A DNA stretch of 64,000 bases from CAVTWH01 sp963850915 (GTDB taxonomy: Bacteria; Actinomycetota; Actinomycetes; Mycobacteriales; Micromonosporaceae): assembly GCA_963850915.1 (NCBI GenBank), contig CAWKND010000007.1, forward strand, positions 62,001-126,000, given 5' to 3'. How positions within the stretch are numbered: the stretch's first letter is position 1; each line of letters starts with the position of its first letter. The notes below the pieces were generated by a model, which worked only from the letters and a program-made list of their open reading frames with translations, was not told the origin of the DNA and ran no database searches. The translations under genes and the position numbers were made by a program. Positions 1-9,403 of this stretch are shown piece after piece.

Positions 1-3000
1 ACAGGTACGACGCGGACGGGGTGGTCAGCGCGAGCATCACCACTTCGTCGCCGGGGCGCAGTCCGGCCACGCCGGCGCCGACCCGGGTGACGACGCCGGC
101 GCCCTCACCGACGAAGAGGGCCGGCTTGTCGTCCAGCTTCGGGTAGTGGCCCATGGCGAGCAGTACGTCGCGGTAGTTCAGCGCCAGGTAGTCGGCGCGT
201 ACCTCCACCTCACCGGCCCCGGGTGCCTTGCGCGGCAACGGTTCCAGCCGCATCCCGTCCAGGATGCCGGGGGTGGCGGTACGCAGCTCGTAGGTGAGTT
301 CGTCGGGCTGTGCGGCCGGTGCCGGGGTGGCCACCGGTAGGAGTCGGGCGAGGCGGCGCTGGCCGGCGCGTACCGCGATCTGGTCCTCGCCATCTGTCGC
401 CGCCAGCTCGCGGCGCAGCGCAGCCGCGTTCTGCGCGGCCGATCCGGCCGGGTCCAGGTCGACGAGGCTGACCCGCAGGTCGCGGTACTCGCGGGCGAGG
501 GTGCGCCCGAAGCCCCACACCGGCGCCTGCCACACCGAGCCGCCGCCGTCCCCGTCGACGACGTGCTGGGCACCGCGCGTCGCCAGCCACAGCCGATGCG
601 GCGCGGCCAGGCGCGCGGTTCCCAGCGCCTGCACCAGCTGCAGCACGCTGACGCAGCCCAGCCGCTCGGCAGCGGCGGCGAGCTGCGCGGCGGTCCCGGT
701 CGCGTCAGCCGCCTGCTCAGCGTCGACGGACCACAGATGAACAACATCCGTGGGTACGCCGTCAGCCTCGGCACTCAGGTCGGCGAGGAGTCGCTGGTAC
801 CCCTCGGCCGCGGTCGGATTGAGCTCGTACCGCCCAGAAGCCAGCCGGCGATACCCTTCGCCAGCGGTGACCACGACCGAGCCGGCCAGTTCAGCGCCGA
901 TGCCGGTGCTGTCGGCGAAGACCAGCAGCCGGCCGGTGGTCGCGACCTCCGGTGCCGGCGGTGCCGGTACCCACTCGACCGTGTGCAGCCAGCCGCGCGG
1001 GTCGCGGACGGAGCCGGGCGGCTGCAGGAACTGCAGCCGCAGACCGGTGATCTCGACCAGCGGGCGGCCCTGCTCGTCGGCGACCACGATGTCGCCGGAG
1101 AACGAGTCCGAGCGCCACGGCACGATCTGCTTGACGTAGCTCCAGGCGGGTCGGCCGGCGACCGGATGGATGAGTACCTCGTCGATGCCGCCGAGTACGA
1201 ACGCCGCCGCGCCCGAGTCCGGTGTGATGAGCGAGGCGAGTACCTGCCCGCACGCGTCCAGCAGCGCCGGGTGCGTGGTGTACCCGGTGAGGTCGACGCC
1301 GGCCGGTACCTCGATGCGCCCCAGTGCCTGCCCGGCACCGCCCCAGATCTCGGCGACGCCCTGGAACACCCCGGCCCACTCGTTGCCGCTCGCGGCGAAG
1401 CGCTGGTAGAAGTCCGTTCCGGTGACGTGTTCGGGGCAGCCGGCGCGCAGCTCGTCCAGCGCGAGTGGCTCGGGCGTTGTGGCCGGGACCGCCCGTACCC
1501 GCGCGGTGGCGTGCACCGTCTCGTCAGCCGGATCATCGCCGCTCCGGCTGGTAACCATGGCGCTCCAGCCGCCCTCGGACTGCGGCGTGAGCGTGATCGA
1601 CAGCGTGGGCGCCGGCTGCCCGGGCAGGAAGAACAGCGCGTTCTCGTAGTGCACGTCGGTCAGCAACGGTACGTCCGCGCCGGTCAGCTGGCGGGCGGTG
1701 GCGTACAGCATCTCCAGGTACGCGGTACCGGGTAACACCACGGTGCCCTGTACCCGGTGGTCGAGCAGGTACGGGTGGCGCGCCGGGTCGAGCACTCCGC
1801 TCCACCGGTGGGTACCGGCCGGCTGCGCGACGAGCGCCCCGACAAGCGGATGCCCAGTCCCGCTTGCCAACGCGGCTGGCACGGTTGGCGACACCGGGGT
1901 GAACCAGTAGCGCTGCCGCTGCCAGGGGTAGTCGGGCAGCCGCACGTACCGCACAGGCCGGCCGGCGTAGACCCGGGACCAGTCGACCGGATACCCGGCC
2001 CGCCACGCACCGCCGACCGTGTCCAGCATGCTGGCCAGCTCCGGTTCGTCCCGCCGCAGGCAGGGCAGCGCGACGGCACCACCACCGGCGAACTCCAGGC
2101 ACTCCTTGATCGCGGTGAGCAGGATCGGATGGGGGCTGACCTCCACGAACACCGCGGCGCCCAGCTCGGCCAGCTGCGTGACGACCGCGCCGAACCGTAC
2201 CGGCTCGCGCAGGTTGCGTACCCAGTACGCGGCGTCCAGGTCGGCCCCGTCCCGGATCGCGTTGTCCACGGTGGAGAAGAGCGGAACATCGCCGGTACGC
2301 GGCGCGATGTCGCCCAGCGCACTCAGCAGGTCGTCCCGCAGCAGGTCCATCTGCGGGCTGTGCGAGGCGACGTCCACCTTCACCGCGCGGCAGAACACTC
2401 CCCGGTCGTCGAGGGTCTTGACGATCGAGTCCAGCGCCGCCGGGTCGCCGGAGAGCACCGTGGATGTCGGGCTGTTGCTGACGGCGATGGAGACCCGGTC
2501 CTCGAAGCCGGCCAGCTCGGCCCGCGCGTCCTCGATGGACAGCTCGACCGAGACCATCGCACCCAGGCCGGCCACCTCGCGCAGCAGGCGGCTGCGCCGG
2601 CAGATCACCGCGCCGGCGTCGGCGAGGCTCAGCGCACCGGCCGCACCCGCGGCGGCCACTTCGCCCATGCTGTGCCCGATCACGTAGTCCGGCTCGATGC
2701 CCCACGAGCGCAGCAGGCCGGTGAGGGCGGTCTCCATCGCCCACAGCGTCGGCTGGACGGTGTCGATCGAGGCCGGCGTGGCGTCCTGACCGGTGAGCCG
2801 GTCCAGTACGGACCAGCCGACCTCGGCCCGGATCACCGCGTCGCACTCGGTCATGATCTCGCGGAACACGGCCGAGGTGGCCAGCAGTTCACGCCCCATG
2901 CCGTCCCACTGCGACCCCTGGCCGGGGTAGACGAAGACGGTCGGCGGGCGGGTACCGGGCGCGTCCACCAGCAGCTCGTCGGAGCTGCCCAGCCGGCGCC

Positions 3001-4588
3001 GGGACTCGCCGGCCGCGAAGGCGCGCAGCCGCTCGGCGAGCTCACCGGCGGACGTACCCACAACGGTGAGCCGGCTCTCCTGGTGGCGGCGGTGGGCGGC
3101 GGTACTGAAGCAGATGTCCCGCAGCGGCAGCTCGTGTCCCGCGCCACCGACGTCCAGAAAGTCGGCGTACCGCTCGGCGAGCGCGGTGAGGCCACGCGGA
3201 TGCGGCGTCGACAGCACCAACAGCTCGGCCGTGCCTTCCTCAACCACTGGGGCGTGGACGGTGGATCGGTATTCGCCGAGGACCACGTGGGCGTTGGTAC
3301 CGGAGATGCCGAACGAGCTGACTCCGGCCAGTCCCGGCCGGCCCGTCTCCGGCCAGGCGCTGCCGGTACGGGCCAGGACGAGCGGCAGCCCGGCCCAGTC
3401 GACGGCGTCGGTCAACTGTTCGGCGTGCAGGCTGGCCGGGATCTGCCGCCTGGTCAGGGCCAGCACGGTCTTGATGAAGCCGGCCAGCCCGGAGGCGGCC
3501 TCGGTGTGCCCGATGTTCGTCTTCACCGAGCCGACCAGCAGTGGCCGGTCCGTCGGACGGTCCGCGCCGAGTACGGCACCGAGCGCGCCCAGCTCCACCG
3601 GGTCACCGGCGGGCGTCCCGGTACCGTGCGCCTCCACGTAGTCGACCAGCCCCGGAGCCACCCCCGCGTCGGCGTACGCCGCCCGCAGGGTCTCCTCCTG
3701 ACCGGCCTGCGAGGGCGTCAGCAGGTACCCCCCGGACTGCCCGTCGTTGCCGACCGCGGAGCCGTAGATGACCGCGTAGATCGCGTCCCCGTCGGCCTCG
3801 GCCCGGTCCAGCGGTTTGAGCACGACCACCGCGACGCCCTCGCTGCGGACGAAGCCGTCCCCGGTGGCGCTGGCGAACTTGCAGCGGCTGTCCGGGGAGA
3901 GCATCTTGGCCTGCGAGAACGGGATCGTCTCCTCCGCCGAGGCGACCAGGTTGACGCCGCCGGCGAGGGCCAGGCCGCACTCCCCCGACCGCACGCTCTG
4001 GTACGCCAGGTGCAGCGCGGCCAGCCCGGACGAGCAGGCGGTGTCCACCGAGACGCTGGGGCCGCGCAGGTCGAACGCGAACGACAGCCGCCCGGACAGC
4101 ATGCTGCGCGCGCCACCCGAGGCGGCGTACACGTCGAGGACGCCGGCCCGGCTGAGCATCTCCCAGTAGGTGGAGGCCATCCCGCCGACGAACACGCCGG
4201 TACGCGAGCCGGACAGCTGCTCGGTGGTGAGGCCCGAGTCGTCGAGCGCCTCGGCGGCCGTCTCGAGCAGCAGCCGCTGCTGCGGATCCAGCTCCTCGGC
4301 CTCACGCGGCGCGACCCCGAAGTACGCGGCGTCGAACTCGTCGATCTGGTCGAGGAAGCCACCCTGGCGGCCGACGATCCGGCCGGGCGTACCGGGCCGC
4401 GGATCGTGGTAGGCGTCGATGTCGTACCGGCTGCGGGGCACGTCGGTGATGGCGTCGACGCCGTTGCTCAGCAGCCGCCACAGCGCCGCCGGCCCGGTGG
4501 CGCCAGGGAAGCGGCAGCCGATGCCGATCACGGCGACCGCAGTTCCGGTTGGTGTCGACGCGTCCCCCGACGCTTCCTGCCCGGTCAT
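1..4588 (-). CDS. Type I polyketide synthase, KS-AT-DH-(linker/KR-like)-ER, C-terminus off the window
   Basis: The frame stays open from the start to the left edge, giving about 1,529 residues. The KS domain has DTACSS (Cys185), EAHGTGT (His321) and KTNIGHTEAA (His361). The AT has GHSMGE (Ser640) and a VASHS signature near residue 743, which does not separate malonyl from methylmalonyl cleanly. The DH has DHRVQGTVVLPG (His944) in the usual HxxxGxxxxP form. After a region that may be a structural KR part, an ER begins near residue 1445 (LNYRDVLLAMGHYP). KR and ACP would lie outside. The ATG at 4588 is preceded by GAGAGGTAG; an in-frame ATG at 4606 is the alternative. It is transcribed away from the SARP at 4959. 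I cannot tell a one-module iterative enzyme from the first module of a longer line. Family certain, product unknown. Confidence 0.93.
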   Translation of the reverse strand, partial: MTGQEASGDASTPTGTAVAVIGIGCRFPGATGPAALWRLLSNGVDAITDVPRSRYDIDAYHDPRPGTPGRIVGRQGGFLDQIDEFDAAYFGVAPREAEELDPQQRLLLETAAEALDDSGLTTEQLSGSRTGVFVGGMASTYWEMLSRAGVLDVYAASGGARSMLSGRLSFAFDLRGPSVSVDTACSSGLAALHLAYQSVRSGECGLALAGGVNLVASAEETIPFSQAKMLSPDSRCKFASATGDGFVRSEGVAVVVLKPLDRAEADGDAIYAVIYGSAVGNDGQSGGYLLTPSQAGQEETLRAAYADAGVAPGLVDYVEAHGTGTPAGDPVELGALGAVLGADRPTDRPLLVGSVKTNIGHTEAASGLAGFIKTVLALTRRQIPASLHAEQLTDAVDWAGLPLVLARTGSAWPETGRPGLAGVSSFGISGTNAHVVLGEYRSTVHAPVVEEGTAELLVLSTPHPRGLTALAERYADFLDVGGAGHELPLRDICFSTAAHRRHQESRLTVVGTSAGELAERLRAFAAGESRRRLGSSDELLVDAPGTRPPTVFVYPGQGSQWDGMGRELLATSAVFREIMTECDAVIRAEVGWSVLDRLTGQDATPASIDTVQPTLWAMETALTGLLRSWGIEPDYVIGHSMGEVAAAGAAGALSLADAGAVICRRSRLLREVAGLGAMVSVELSIEDARAELAGFEDRVSIAVSNSPTSTVLSGDPAALDSIVKTLDDRGVFCRAVKVDVASHSPQMDLLRDDLLSALGDIAPRTGDVPLFSTVDNAIRDGADLDAAYWVRNLREPVRFGAVVTQLAELGAAVFVEVSPHPILLTAIKECLEFAGGGAVALPCLRRDEPELASMLDTVGGAWRAGYPVDWSRVYAGRPVRYVRLPDYPWQRQRYWFTPVSPTVPAALASGTGHPLVGALVAQPAGTHRWSGVLDPARHPYLLDHRVQGTVVLPGTAYLEMLYATARQLTGADVPLLTDVHYENALFFLPGQPAPTLSITLTPQSEGGWSAMVTSRSGDDPADETVHATARVRAVPATTPEPLALDELRAGCPEHVTGTDFYQRFAASGNEWAGVFQGVAEIWGGAGQALGRIEVPAGVDLTGYTTHPALLDACGQVLASLITPDSGAAAFVLGGIDEVLIHPVAGRPAWSYVKQIVPWRSDSFSGDIVVADEQGRPLVEITGLRLQFLQPPGSVRDPRGWLHTVEWVPAPPAPEVATTGRLLVFADSTGIGAELAGSVVVTAGEGYRRLASGRYELNPTAAEGYQRLLADLSAEADGVPTDVVHLWSVDAEQAADATGTAAQLAAAAERLGCVSVLQLVQALGTARLAAPHRLWLATRGAQHVVDGDGGGSVWQAPVWGFGRTLAREYRDLRVSLVDLDPAGSAAQNAAALRRELAATDGEDQIAVRAGQRRLARLLPVATPAPAAQPDELTYELRTATPGILDGMRLEPLPRKAPGAGEVEVRADYLALNYRDVLLAMGHYPKLDDKPALFVGEGAGVVTRVGAGVAGLRPGDEVVMLALTTPSASYL

Positions 4589-4958
4589 CTGCCTACCTCT
4601 CGCCATGTTCGCGGCGCGCAATGTCCCCAAGCCCACAGCGCCGCATTCGGGACGCCGATATCGGCGAACCGCCACGTCCGAACCAGTCTGCCGGGGCAAC
4701 CTTGAAGACAGGCTGGAAACACCAAGACGACGGTCGATGAGCTGCGCTCTCTACCGGACCTCAATTCGATTTCAGCGATCGACGGCGATCGTTCAAAGAG
4801 TTTTGACAGAGATCTTCGAGCGAATCACACCCGGCGCCCGGCAGGTACTTCGCGACCAGCGGGGTGGGTCGGTACGGAGATGCACGTCGCGCCGCCGGCT
4901 AAGTGGATCATCAACCGGCGGCGGTCGAGCGAGAACGATGTCGACTCTGGGGAGGAAC
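4589..4958. promoter_or_regulatory. Divergent PKS/SARP intergenic region
   Basis: This 370-bp spacer is less GC-rich than its surroundings and must hold the promoters of the leftward PKS and the rightward SARP. I see a TTGACA at 4803-4808, without a good -10 at standard distance, and A/T-rich heptamer-like elements (TTGAAGA...TGGAAAC near 4699-4717, TTCAAAG near 4793) that resemble the half-sites SARPs use. No coding pattern is present. The SARP assignment of these half-sites is a guess. Confidence 0.4.
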
Positions 4959-5798
4959 ATGGAAATCCGAGTTCTGGGGCCACTTATGCTGCGCCATCGT
5001 GGCCACGTCGCCACACCCAGCGCCCCGAAGACGAGAAGTGTTCTGGCACTGATGTTGCTGCACACCAATCAGACTGTTCCGGTGTCCGCCCTCATTCAGG
5101 AGTTATGGGGAGACACGCCACCGGTCAGCGCCCAGACCACCCTGCAAACCTATGTCGTACAGCTCCGGAAAATCCTCGGGAAAGCGCTGGAACTTTCAGT
5201 TGGAGAGGTTTCCAAAGCTGTCTTCATAACGACACCCGGCGGGTACCAGTTCCGCAACAACTGCGAGGAATTCGACCTGCACAATTACGAACGGCTGGCG
5301 GCGAGCGGTCGGCGGGCACTGGCGACCGGGGAGAACGAAACGGCGGCCGGGCTGCTGCTGGCGGCCCGCGAGCAGTGGCACGGGCCGGCCCTGGCCGACG
5401 TACGCCCGGGGCGGGTCACCGAGCCGCAGGTCAAACGGTTGGAGGAGTCCCGTCTCAACACGGTCGAGCAGAGTATGGAGGCGCTGCTGCGGCTGGGCCG
5501 GCACCAGGAGGTGCTCTCCGAACTCGCCGGCCTCATCACCGAACACCGGCTGCACGAGAACCTGCACGCGCAGTTGATGGTGGCCCTGCACCGGAGTGGG
5601 CGGCGGCAGGAGGCACTCTCCACCTTCCACGAACTGCGCTCGACCATGACCGAGGAGTTGGGCCTGGAGCCGTCGAAGCGACTACACCTGCTGCAGCAGG
5701 CGATTCTGACCGAGGATCCCGCGCTGGAGGTGGAGCCGCGCGACGACGGGCTGGCCCAGCTGCTCGACCACCTGACGATCCACCGGGCGCGCGCCTGA
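4959..5798 (+). CDS. SARP-family transcriptional activator (first copy)
   Basis: This 279-residue protein has the SARP layout: an N-terminal OmpR-type winged helix (starts MEIRVLGPLML, with LLHTNQTVP and LRKILGKAL in the DNA-binding part) followed by a bacterial transcriptional activation domain (LHENLHAQLMVALHRSGRRQEAL, split here as LHENLHAQL and MVALHRSGRRQEAL). It lacks the NB-ARC and TPR extensions of AfsR, so it is a small pathway-type SARP. GGAGG lies just upstream of the ATG at 4959; an in-frame ATG at 4938 is possible. It sits divergent to the PKS and is closely related along its whole length to the SARP at 61.4 kb, suggesting duplication. SARPs bind direct repeats near -35 elements of biosynthetic promoters; the PKS promoter is the nearest candidate target. 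Confidence 0.92.
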   Translation: MEIRVLGPLMLRHRGHVATPSAPKTRSVLALMLLHTNQTVPVSALIQELWGDTPPVSAQTTLQTYVVQLRKILGKALELSVGEVSKAVFITTPGGYQFRNNCEEFDLHNYERLAASGRRALATGENETAAGLLLAAREQWHGPALADVRPGRVTEPQVKRLEESRLNTVEQSMEALLRLGRHQEVLSELAGLITEHRLHENLHAQLMVALHRSGRRQEALSTFHELRSTMTEELGLEPSKRLHLLQQAILTEDPALEVEPRDDGLAQLLDHLTIHRARA

Positions 5799-5802
5799 TC
5801 CG

Positions 5803-5841
5803 AACGGAGAGTCGCGTCGCGACAACAGCGGACGCTCCGTT
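5803..5841. terminator. Possible bidirectional hairpin between convergent genes
   Basis: AACGGAG (5803-5809) pairs with CTCCGTT (5835-5841), with a smaller GTCGCG/CGCGAC palindrome inside. It lies in the 60-bp gap between the stop of the SARP and the stop of the leftward histidine kinase. The loop is long, so support is modest. Confidence 0.35.
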
Positions 5842-5859
5842 GCGGAGTTGAGCGACCGG

Positions 5860-7599
5860 TCAGCCGGGGTCGGCGGGTATCGGTACGGTCCAGGTGACCA
5901 CGGTGCCGGACGGGGTGTTCGGTTCGACAGTGAAGGTACCGGCGAGCTGTTCGGCCCGGTGGCGCATATTGGCCAGCCCACTGAGCTCGTCGTACCCGCC
6001 GGGTACACCGTCACCGTTGTCGGCAACGGTCAGCCGCAGCATCTCCGCGTCCACGGATACCAGCACCGAAACGGTACTCGCATTCGCGTGCTTGACCACA
6101 TTGGACAGTGCCTCGCGCAGTACCGCCAGGAAGTGACCGCGCAGCGCGTCGGGGACGGCGCTGTCGACCGGGCCGTCCAGCCGCAGCTGCGGCCGGAAGC
6201 CCAGCGACGCGGCTGCGGCGTCGACATTGGCCCGCAGGTCCGCCTGCAGAGTCGGGGCGGCCGGGCTGCGCAGTTCGAAGATGGCCGCGCGGATGTCGCG
6301 GATGGTGGTGTCCAGGTCGTCGACGGCGGAGTTGATCCGGTCGGCCGCCTCGGGTCGGGCCAGCCGGGCCGCGGACTGCAGCTGCAGGCCGGTGGCGAAC
6401 AGCCGCTGGATCACCACGTCGTGCAGGTCCCGGGCGATCCGTTCGCGGTCCTCCAGCACCGCCAGGAGCTGCCGCTCATCCTGGGCGCGGGCCCGCTCCA
6501 GGGCCAGCGCGGCCTGGCCGGCGAAGGTCGACATGAGGCTGACATCGTCGGCGTCGCTGAAGCCGGGGCCGCCGGGGGCCTGCGCCACGATCATCAGACC
6601 CTGGGTCTGCTCGGCGGTGGCCAGCGCGGTGACCAGTGCCGGCCCGCTGGAGTTCGGCGCCGGCCAGGCGGCGGCACTGCCCAGGTCCGGGACCACCACC
6701 GGGTCCGCGTCGGCCAGTACGGTGGCGAAGACGGTGCCGGCGGTACGCACCCGGGCGCCGCGCAGCTGCGGATCGTCCGGCTCGCACACCTCCACCACCA
6801 GCTCGTCGGCGACATCCTCGCCCCGGGTGAGCACCAGAACCCGCTCGGCGCCGGCGACCTCGCGGGTCCGGCGGGCGACCAGGCGCAGGGCGGCCGTACG
6901 GTCAACCTCGCCGAGCAGCACCGCGGTGATCTCGGCGGTCGCCTCCAGCCAGCGTTGCCGGCGGTCGGCGGCGGTGTACAGGCGGGCGTTGTCGATGGCC
7001 ACCCCCGCGGCCACGGCCAGGGCCACCACGGCCTCCTCATCGTCCGCGGTGAACTCCGCGGCGCTGCGCTTCTCGGTCAGGTACAGGTTGCCGAAGACCA
7101 GATTCCGGATCCTGATGGGTACCCCGAGGAAGCTGCGCATCGGCGGGTGGTTCGGCGGGAACCCGAAGGAGCGGGGATGTTCGGCGATGTCGCGTAGCCG
7201 GATCGGCTGCGGCTCGTCGATCAGCAGTCCCAGTACGCCACGTCCGGTGGGCAGTTCGCCGATCCGGTGGTGCTCGGCCACCGTCAGCCCGTCCGTGATG
7301 AACTCCACCAGGCGGCGATCCGGGCCGATCACGCCGAGCGCCCCGTAGCGGGCGTCGGCCAGCCGGCAGGCGGCGACCACGATGCGCTGCAAGGTACTGC
7401 GCAGATCCAGGCTCGCACCGATACCGACGACCGCCTCCAGCAGACCGGAGAGCCGCTCCCGGCTGGCCATCACGTCCCCGACCCGGGACTGCAGCTCAGC
7501 CAGCAGCTCGTCCAGGCGTACCCGGGACAGCGCGGAGAGGCCCAGCGCGGGCGCTGTCCAGAACGCCGCCGCCCCGTCGTCCTCGGACGTATCGGTCAC
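5860..7599 (-). CDS. devS: DevS/DosS-like GAF sensor histidine kinase
   Basis: This 579-residue kinase matches the DevS/DosS architecture: two GAF domains (about residues 55-200 and 220-370), a HisKA_3 dimerisation helix (RERIARDLHDVVIQRLFATG, phospho-His near residue 395) and a C-terminal HATPase (N-box ALSNVVKHA, G-box DNGDGVPGG). The segment RSFLGVPIRIRNLVFGNLYL is very close to the first GAF of mycobacterial DevS, which binds haem and senses O2, NO or CO; I have not confirmed the haem ligand here. The start is a GTG at 7599. It lies downstream of its cognate regulator, transcribed in the same direction with 44 bp between them. The gene order and nearby DevR-like boxes support a hypoxia or redox role. 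Confidence 0.93.
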   Translation of the reverse strand: MTDTSEDDGAAAFWTAPALGLSALSRVRLDELLAELQSRVGDVMASRERLSGLLEAVVGIGASLDLRSTLQRIVVAACRLADARYGALGVIGPDRRLVEFITDGLTVAEHHRIGELPTGRGVLGLLIDEPQPIRLRDIAEHPRSFGFPPNHPPMRSFLGVPIRIRNLVFGNLYLTEKRSAAEFTADDEEAVVALAVAAGVAIDNARLYTAADRRQRWLEATAEITAVLLGEVDRTAALRLVARRTREVAGAERVLVLTRGEDVADELVVEVCEPDDPQLRGARVRTAGTVFATVLADADPVVVPDLGSAAAWPAPNSSGPALVTALATAEQTQGLMIVAQAPGGPGFSDADDVSLMSTFAGQAALALERARAQDERQLLAVLEDRERIARDLHDVVIQRLFATGLQLQSAARLARPEAADRINSAVDDLDTTIRDIRAAIFELRSPAAPTLQADLRANVDAAAASLGFRPQLRLDGPVDSAVPDALRGHFLAVLREALSNVVKHANASTVSVLVSVDAEMLRLTVADNGDGVPGGYDELSGLANMRHRAEQLAGTFTVEPNTPSGTVVTWTVPIPADPG

Positions 7600-7643
7600 C
7601 AGGCGAATGTAGTCGCCCCGGGAGCTCCGCCGGGGCCGGCCGG

Positions 7644-8291
7644 TCAGCTCTTCGGCGGATGCGCGCCGAGCAGCCGGGAGGCGAGTACCGCGGCCTGGGT
7701 ACGCCGCTCCAGCCCGAGTTTGGCCAGCACGCTGGAGACGTAGTTCTTCACCGTCTTGTCGGCCAGGAACATCTGCTGGGCGATCTCATGGTTGGTCATC
7801 CCCTCGGCGATGTACCCCAGGATCCTGCGCTCCTGGTCGGTCAGCTGCGCCAACTCCTTGGGCTGCTCGATACCGCGCCGGATGCGCTCCAGTACCCGCG
7901 CGGTGACAGCGGGATCCAGCAGCGACTGGCCGGCCGCTACCCGCCGTACCGTGTCCACCAGGTCGGTACCGCGCACCTGCTTCAGGACGTACCCGGCCGC
8001 ACCCGCCATGATCGCGGCGAAGAGCGCCTCGTCATCCTCGTACGAGGTGAGGATCAGCCCGGCGATCGTCGCGTCCACCGCCCGTACGTCCCGGCACACA
8101 TCGATGCCACTGCCGTCGGGCAGCCGGGCATCCAGGATCATCACGTCCGGGCGCAGCGCCGGAATGCGGTTGGTGGCCTCGACGGCGGAGCCGGACTCGC
8201 CGACCACCTCGATGTCGCCGTCGCTCTGCAGGAGGCCGGACAGGCCACGGCGGACCACCTCGTGGTCGTCAAGCAGGAAAACCCGGATCAT
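7644..8291 (-). CDS. devR: DevR/DosR-like NarL-family response regulator
   Basis: This 215-residue regulator has a receiver domain (DDHE acidic pocket, phospho-Asp in VMILDARLPDG, Thr/Ser in LTSYED, Lys in YVLKQ) and a C-terminal LuxR-type helix-turn-helix (LTDQERRILGYIAEGMTN, then ADKTVKNYVSSVLAKLGL). Both match DevR/DosR closely. I chose the ATG at 8291, with AGTAGG upstream, because upstream residues in the longer open frame have no domain match. It is the first gene of the regulator-kinase operon. The 350-bp region before it contains several GGGACCTTCGGCCCT-like palindromes, consistent with autoregulation and control of the divergent gene. Confidence 0.94.
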   Translation of the reverse strand: MIRVFLLDDHEVVRRGLSGLLQSDGDIEVVGESGSAVEATNRIPALRPDVMILDARLPDGSGIDVCRDVRAVDATIAGLILTSYEDDEALFAAIMAGAAGYVLKQVRGTDLVDTVRRVAAGQSLLDPAVTARVLERIRRGIEQPKELAQLTDQERRILGYIAEGMTNHEIAQQMFLADKTVKNYVSSVLAKLGLERRTQAAVLASRLLGAHPPKS

Positions 8292-8371
8292 GCCTACTTT
8301 GTACCCGCCCGGCGCGCCCGATCGAAGAGTCCACCAGCAGGTGGCCCGCCGGCAACCGTCCCGGTCGGTTC

Positions 8372-8386
8372 GGGACCTTCGGCCCT
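8372..8386. promoter_or_regulatory. DevR-box-like palindrome 1
   Basis: GGGACCTTCGGCCCT is an imperfect palindrome of the DevR/DosR binding type. It lies about 80 bp upstream of the devR-like start and is repeated identically at 9336-9350, upstream of an Acg-type nitroreductase, itself a classic DevR target family. Confidence 0.65.
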
Positions 8387-8498
8387 GGCGCCGGGCAGCC
8401 GCTTTGGATCGCCACCCGGTTGAGTACCCGCCCAGCTGCGCCACGGGCCGTGCGCTGTGCACTGGCGGTACCCCGGATCCTGGTCGGCAGGGGCCTGG

Positions 8499-8512
8499 GG
8501 GCCGAAAGGCCC
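8499..8512. promoter_or_regulatory. DevR-box-like palindrome 2
   Basis: GGGCCGAAAGGCCC is the reverse-orientation form of the GGGCCTTTCGGCCC motif. It sits midway between devR and the divergent small membrane protein gene, so it could serve either. Confidence 0.55.
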
Positions 8513-8546
8513 GGCCGGGATGAGGTCGTTCGGTCCCCACCGGATC

Positions 8547-8560
8547 GGGGCCTTCGCCCG
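8547..8560. promoter_or_regulatory. DevR-box-like palindrome 3 (weaker)
   Basis: GGGGCCTTCGCCCG, about 80 bp upstream of the ATG at 8642, resembles the two stronger boxes but with a poorer right half. Its placement suits activation of the membrane protein gene. Confidence 0.4.
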
Positions 8561-8641
8561 GTCCGCCGGGCAGCTCCCGCGTCAATCCTTTGTGGTGCGT
8601 GCCCACCGACAACAGCGGGCCGCCTACTGAGGAGGAGCATC

Positions 8642-9197
8642 ATGCGTAAGTCCCGCGGCATCGCCGGCATCCTGCTGGCCCTGGCGGCCCTGGCACTGTT
8701 CATCGCCGGCCCGGTCATGATCTACGAAGGCGTACACGGCCAGCAGCAGATCCGCACCGAGCTGACCGACCAGAAGATCACCTTCCCGGCCAAGGGCGAC
8801 GCCGAGCCTGCCGGCCAACCTGCAGTCCTACGGCGGCCAACAGGTCACCACCGGCCCCCAGGCCAAGGCCTACGCCGACATGGTCGAGACACACGTCAAA
8901 GAGGCCACCGGCGGCAAGACGTACTCCGAGGTCTCGGCGGCCTGGATCGCCGGCGGCATGAAGGACGCCACCCTGGCTCAGCAGCGCCAGACCGCCTTCA
9001 TGGGTGAATCGCTGCGCGGCTCGCTGATGAGCGCCTACCAGGCCTGGGAACTCACCTGGCTCGTCATCGGCCTGGGCGCACTGCTCTTCGCCCTGAGCAT
9101 CGTCTTCGCCGCCAGCGCCTGGGCCATCCGCCCGGAGCGTGTCCGGGTACCCCAGTCCGCGGAGGTACGCCAGCACGAGGAGCTGACCACGAGCTGA
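8642..9197 (+). pseudogene. Two-TM membrane protein gene with a +1 frame disruption near 8800
   Basis: The ATG at 8642 has a strong RBS (GAGGAGGAG). The first frame gives a membrane-anchored N-terminus (GIAGILLALAALALFIAGPV, a single helix) and runs in good codons to about FPAKG. The continuation is in the next frame: SLPANLQSYGGQQVTTG, then ADMVETHVKEATGG, a second membrane helix near its C-terminus (TWLVIGLGALLFALSIVFAA) and a stop at 9197. One base change near 8795-8805 would join them into about 184 residues. The function is unknown to me. The DevR-like boxes upstream suggest a hypoxia- or stress-regulated membrane protein. The break may be a sequencing error or a real mutation. Confidence 0.7.
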
Positions 9198-9213
9198 CCC
9201 ACCGCGCGCCCCG

Positions 9214-9248
9214 GCCGGGCCGGTCACCACCCTGGTGACCGGCCCGGC
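9214..9248 (+). terminator. Strong GC-rich hairpin terminator
   Basis: A perfect 15-bp stem (GCCGGGCCGGTCACC at 9214-9228 with its complement at 9234-9248) around a 5-base loop begins 17 bases after the stop of the membrane protein gene. There is no T-tract, as is common in actinomycetes. Confidence 0.8.
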
Positions 9249-9335
9249 GCTGTGTCACCAGGACCGCTCACCCAACGCGCGCAGCCCCACCGGTACCGGC
9301 CACCCCACGCATGTGCCCCCTGGCCCTCAGCAGGC

Positions 9336-9350
9336 GGGACCTTCGGCCCT
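9336..9350. promoter_or_regulatory. DevR-box-like palindrome 4
   Basis: GGGACCTTCGGCCCT, identical to the copy at 8372, lies 54 bp before the nitroreductase ATG at 9404, a position suited to activation by a DevR-type regulator. Confidence 0.65.
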
Positions 9351-9403
9351 GCCAGTCGCCGGTACCGGCGGGCGAGGCTTGAAGCATCGGAGAGGAGGCG
9401 GTC

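Noticed and set aside
1757..4705. Long plus-strand open frame of about 980 codons over the PKS
   Set aside because: It is antisense to intact KS, AT and DH domains and its product is Arg/Gly/Gln-rich with no domain; long antisense frames are expected at this GC content.
4418..4958. N-terminal extension of the first SARP
   Set aside because: Residues before MEIRVLGP overlap the divergent PKS start and have no homology.
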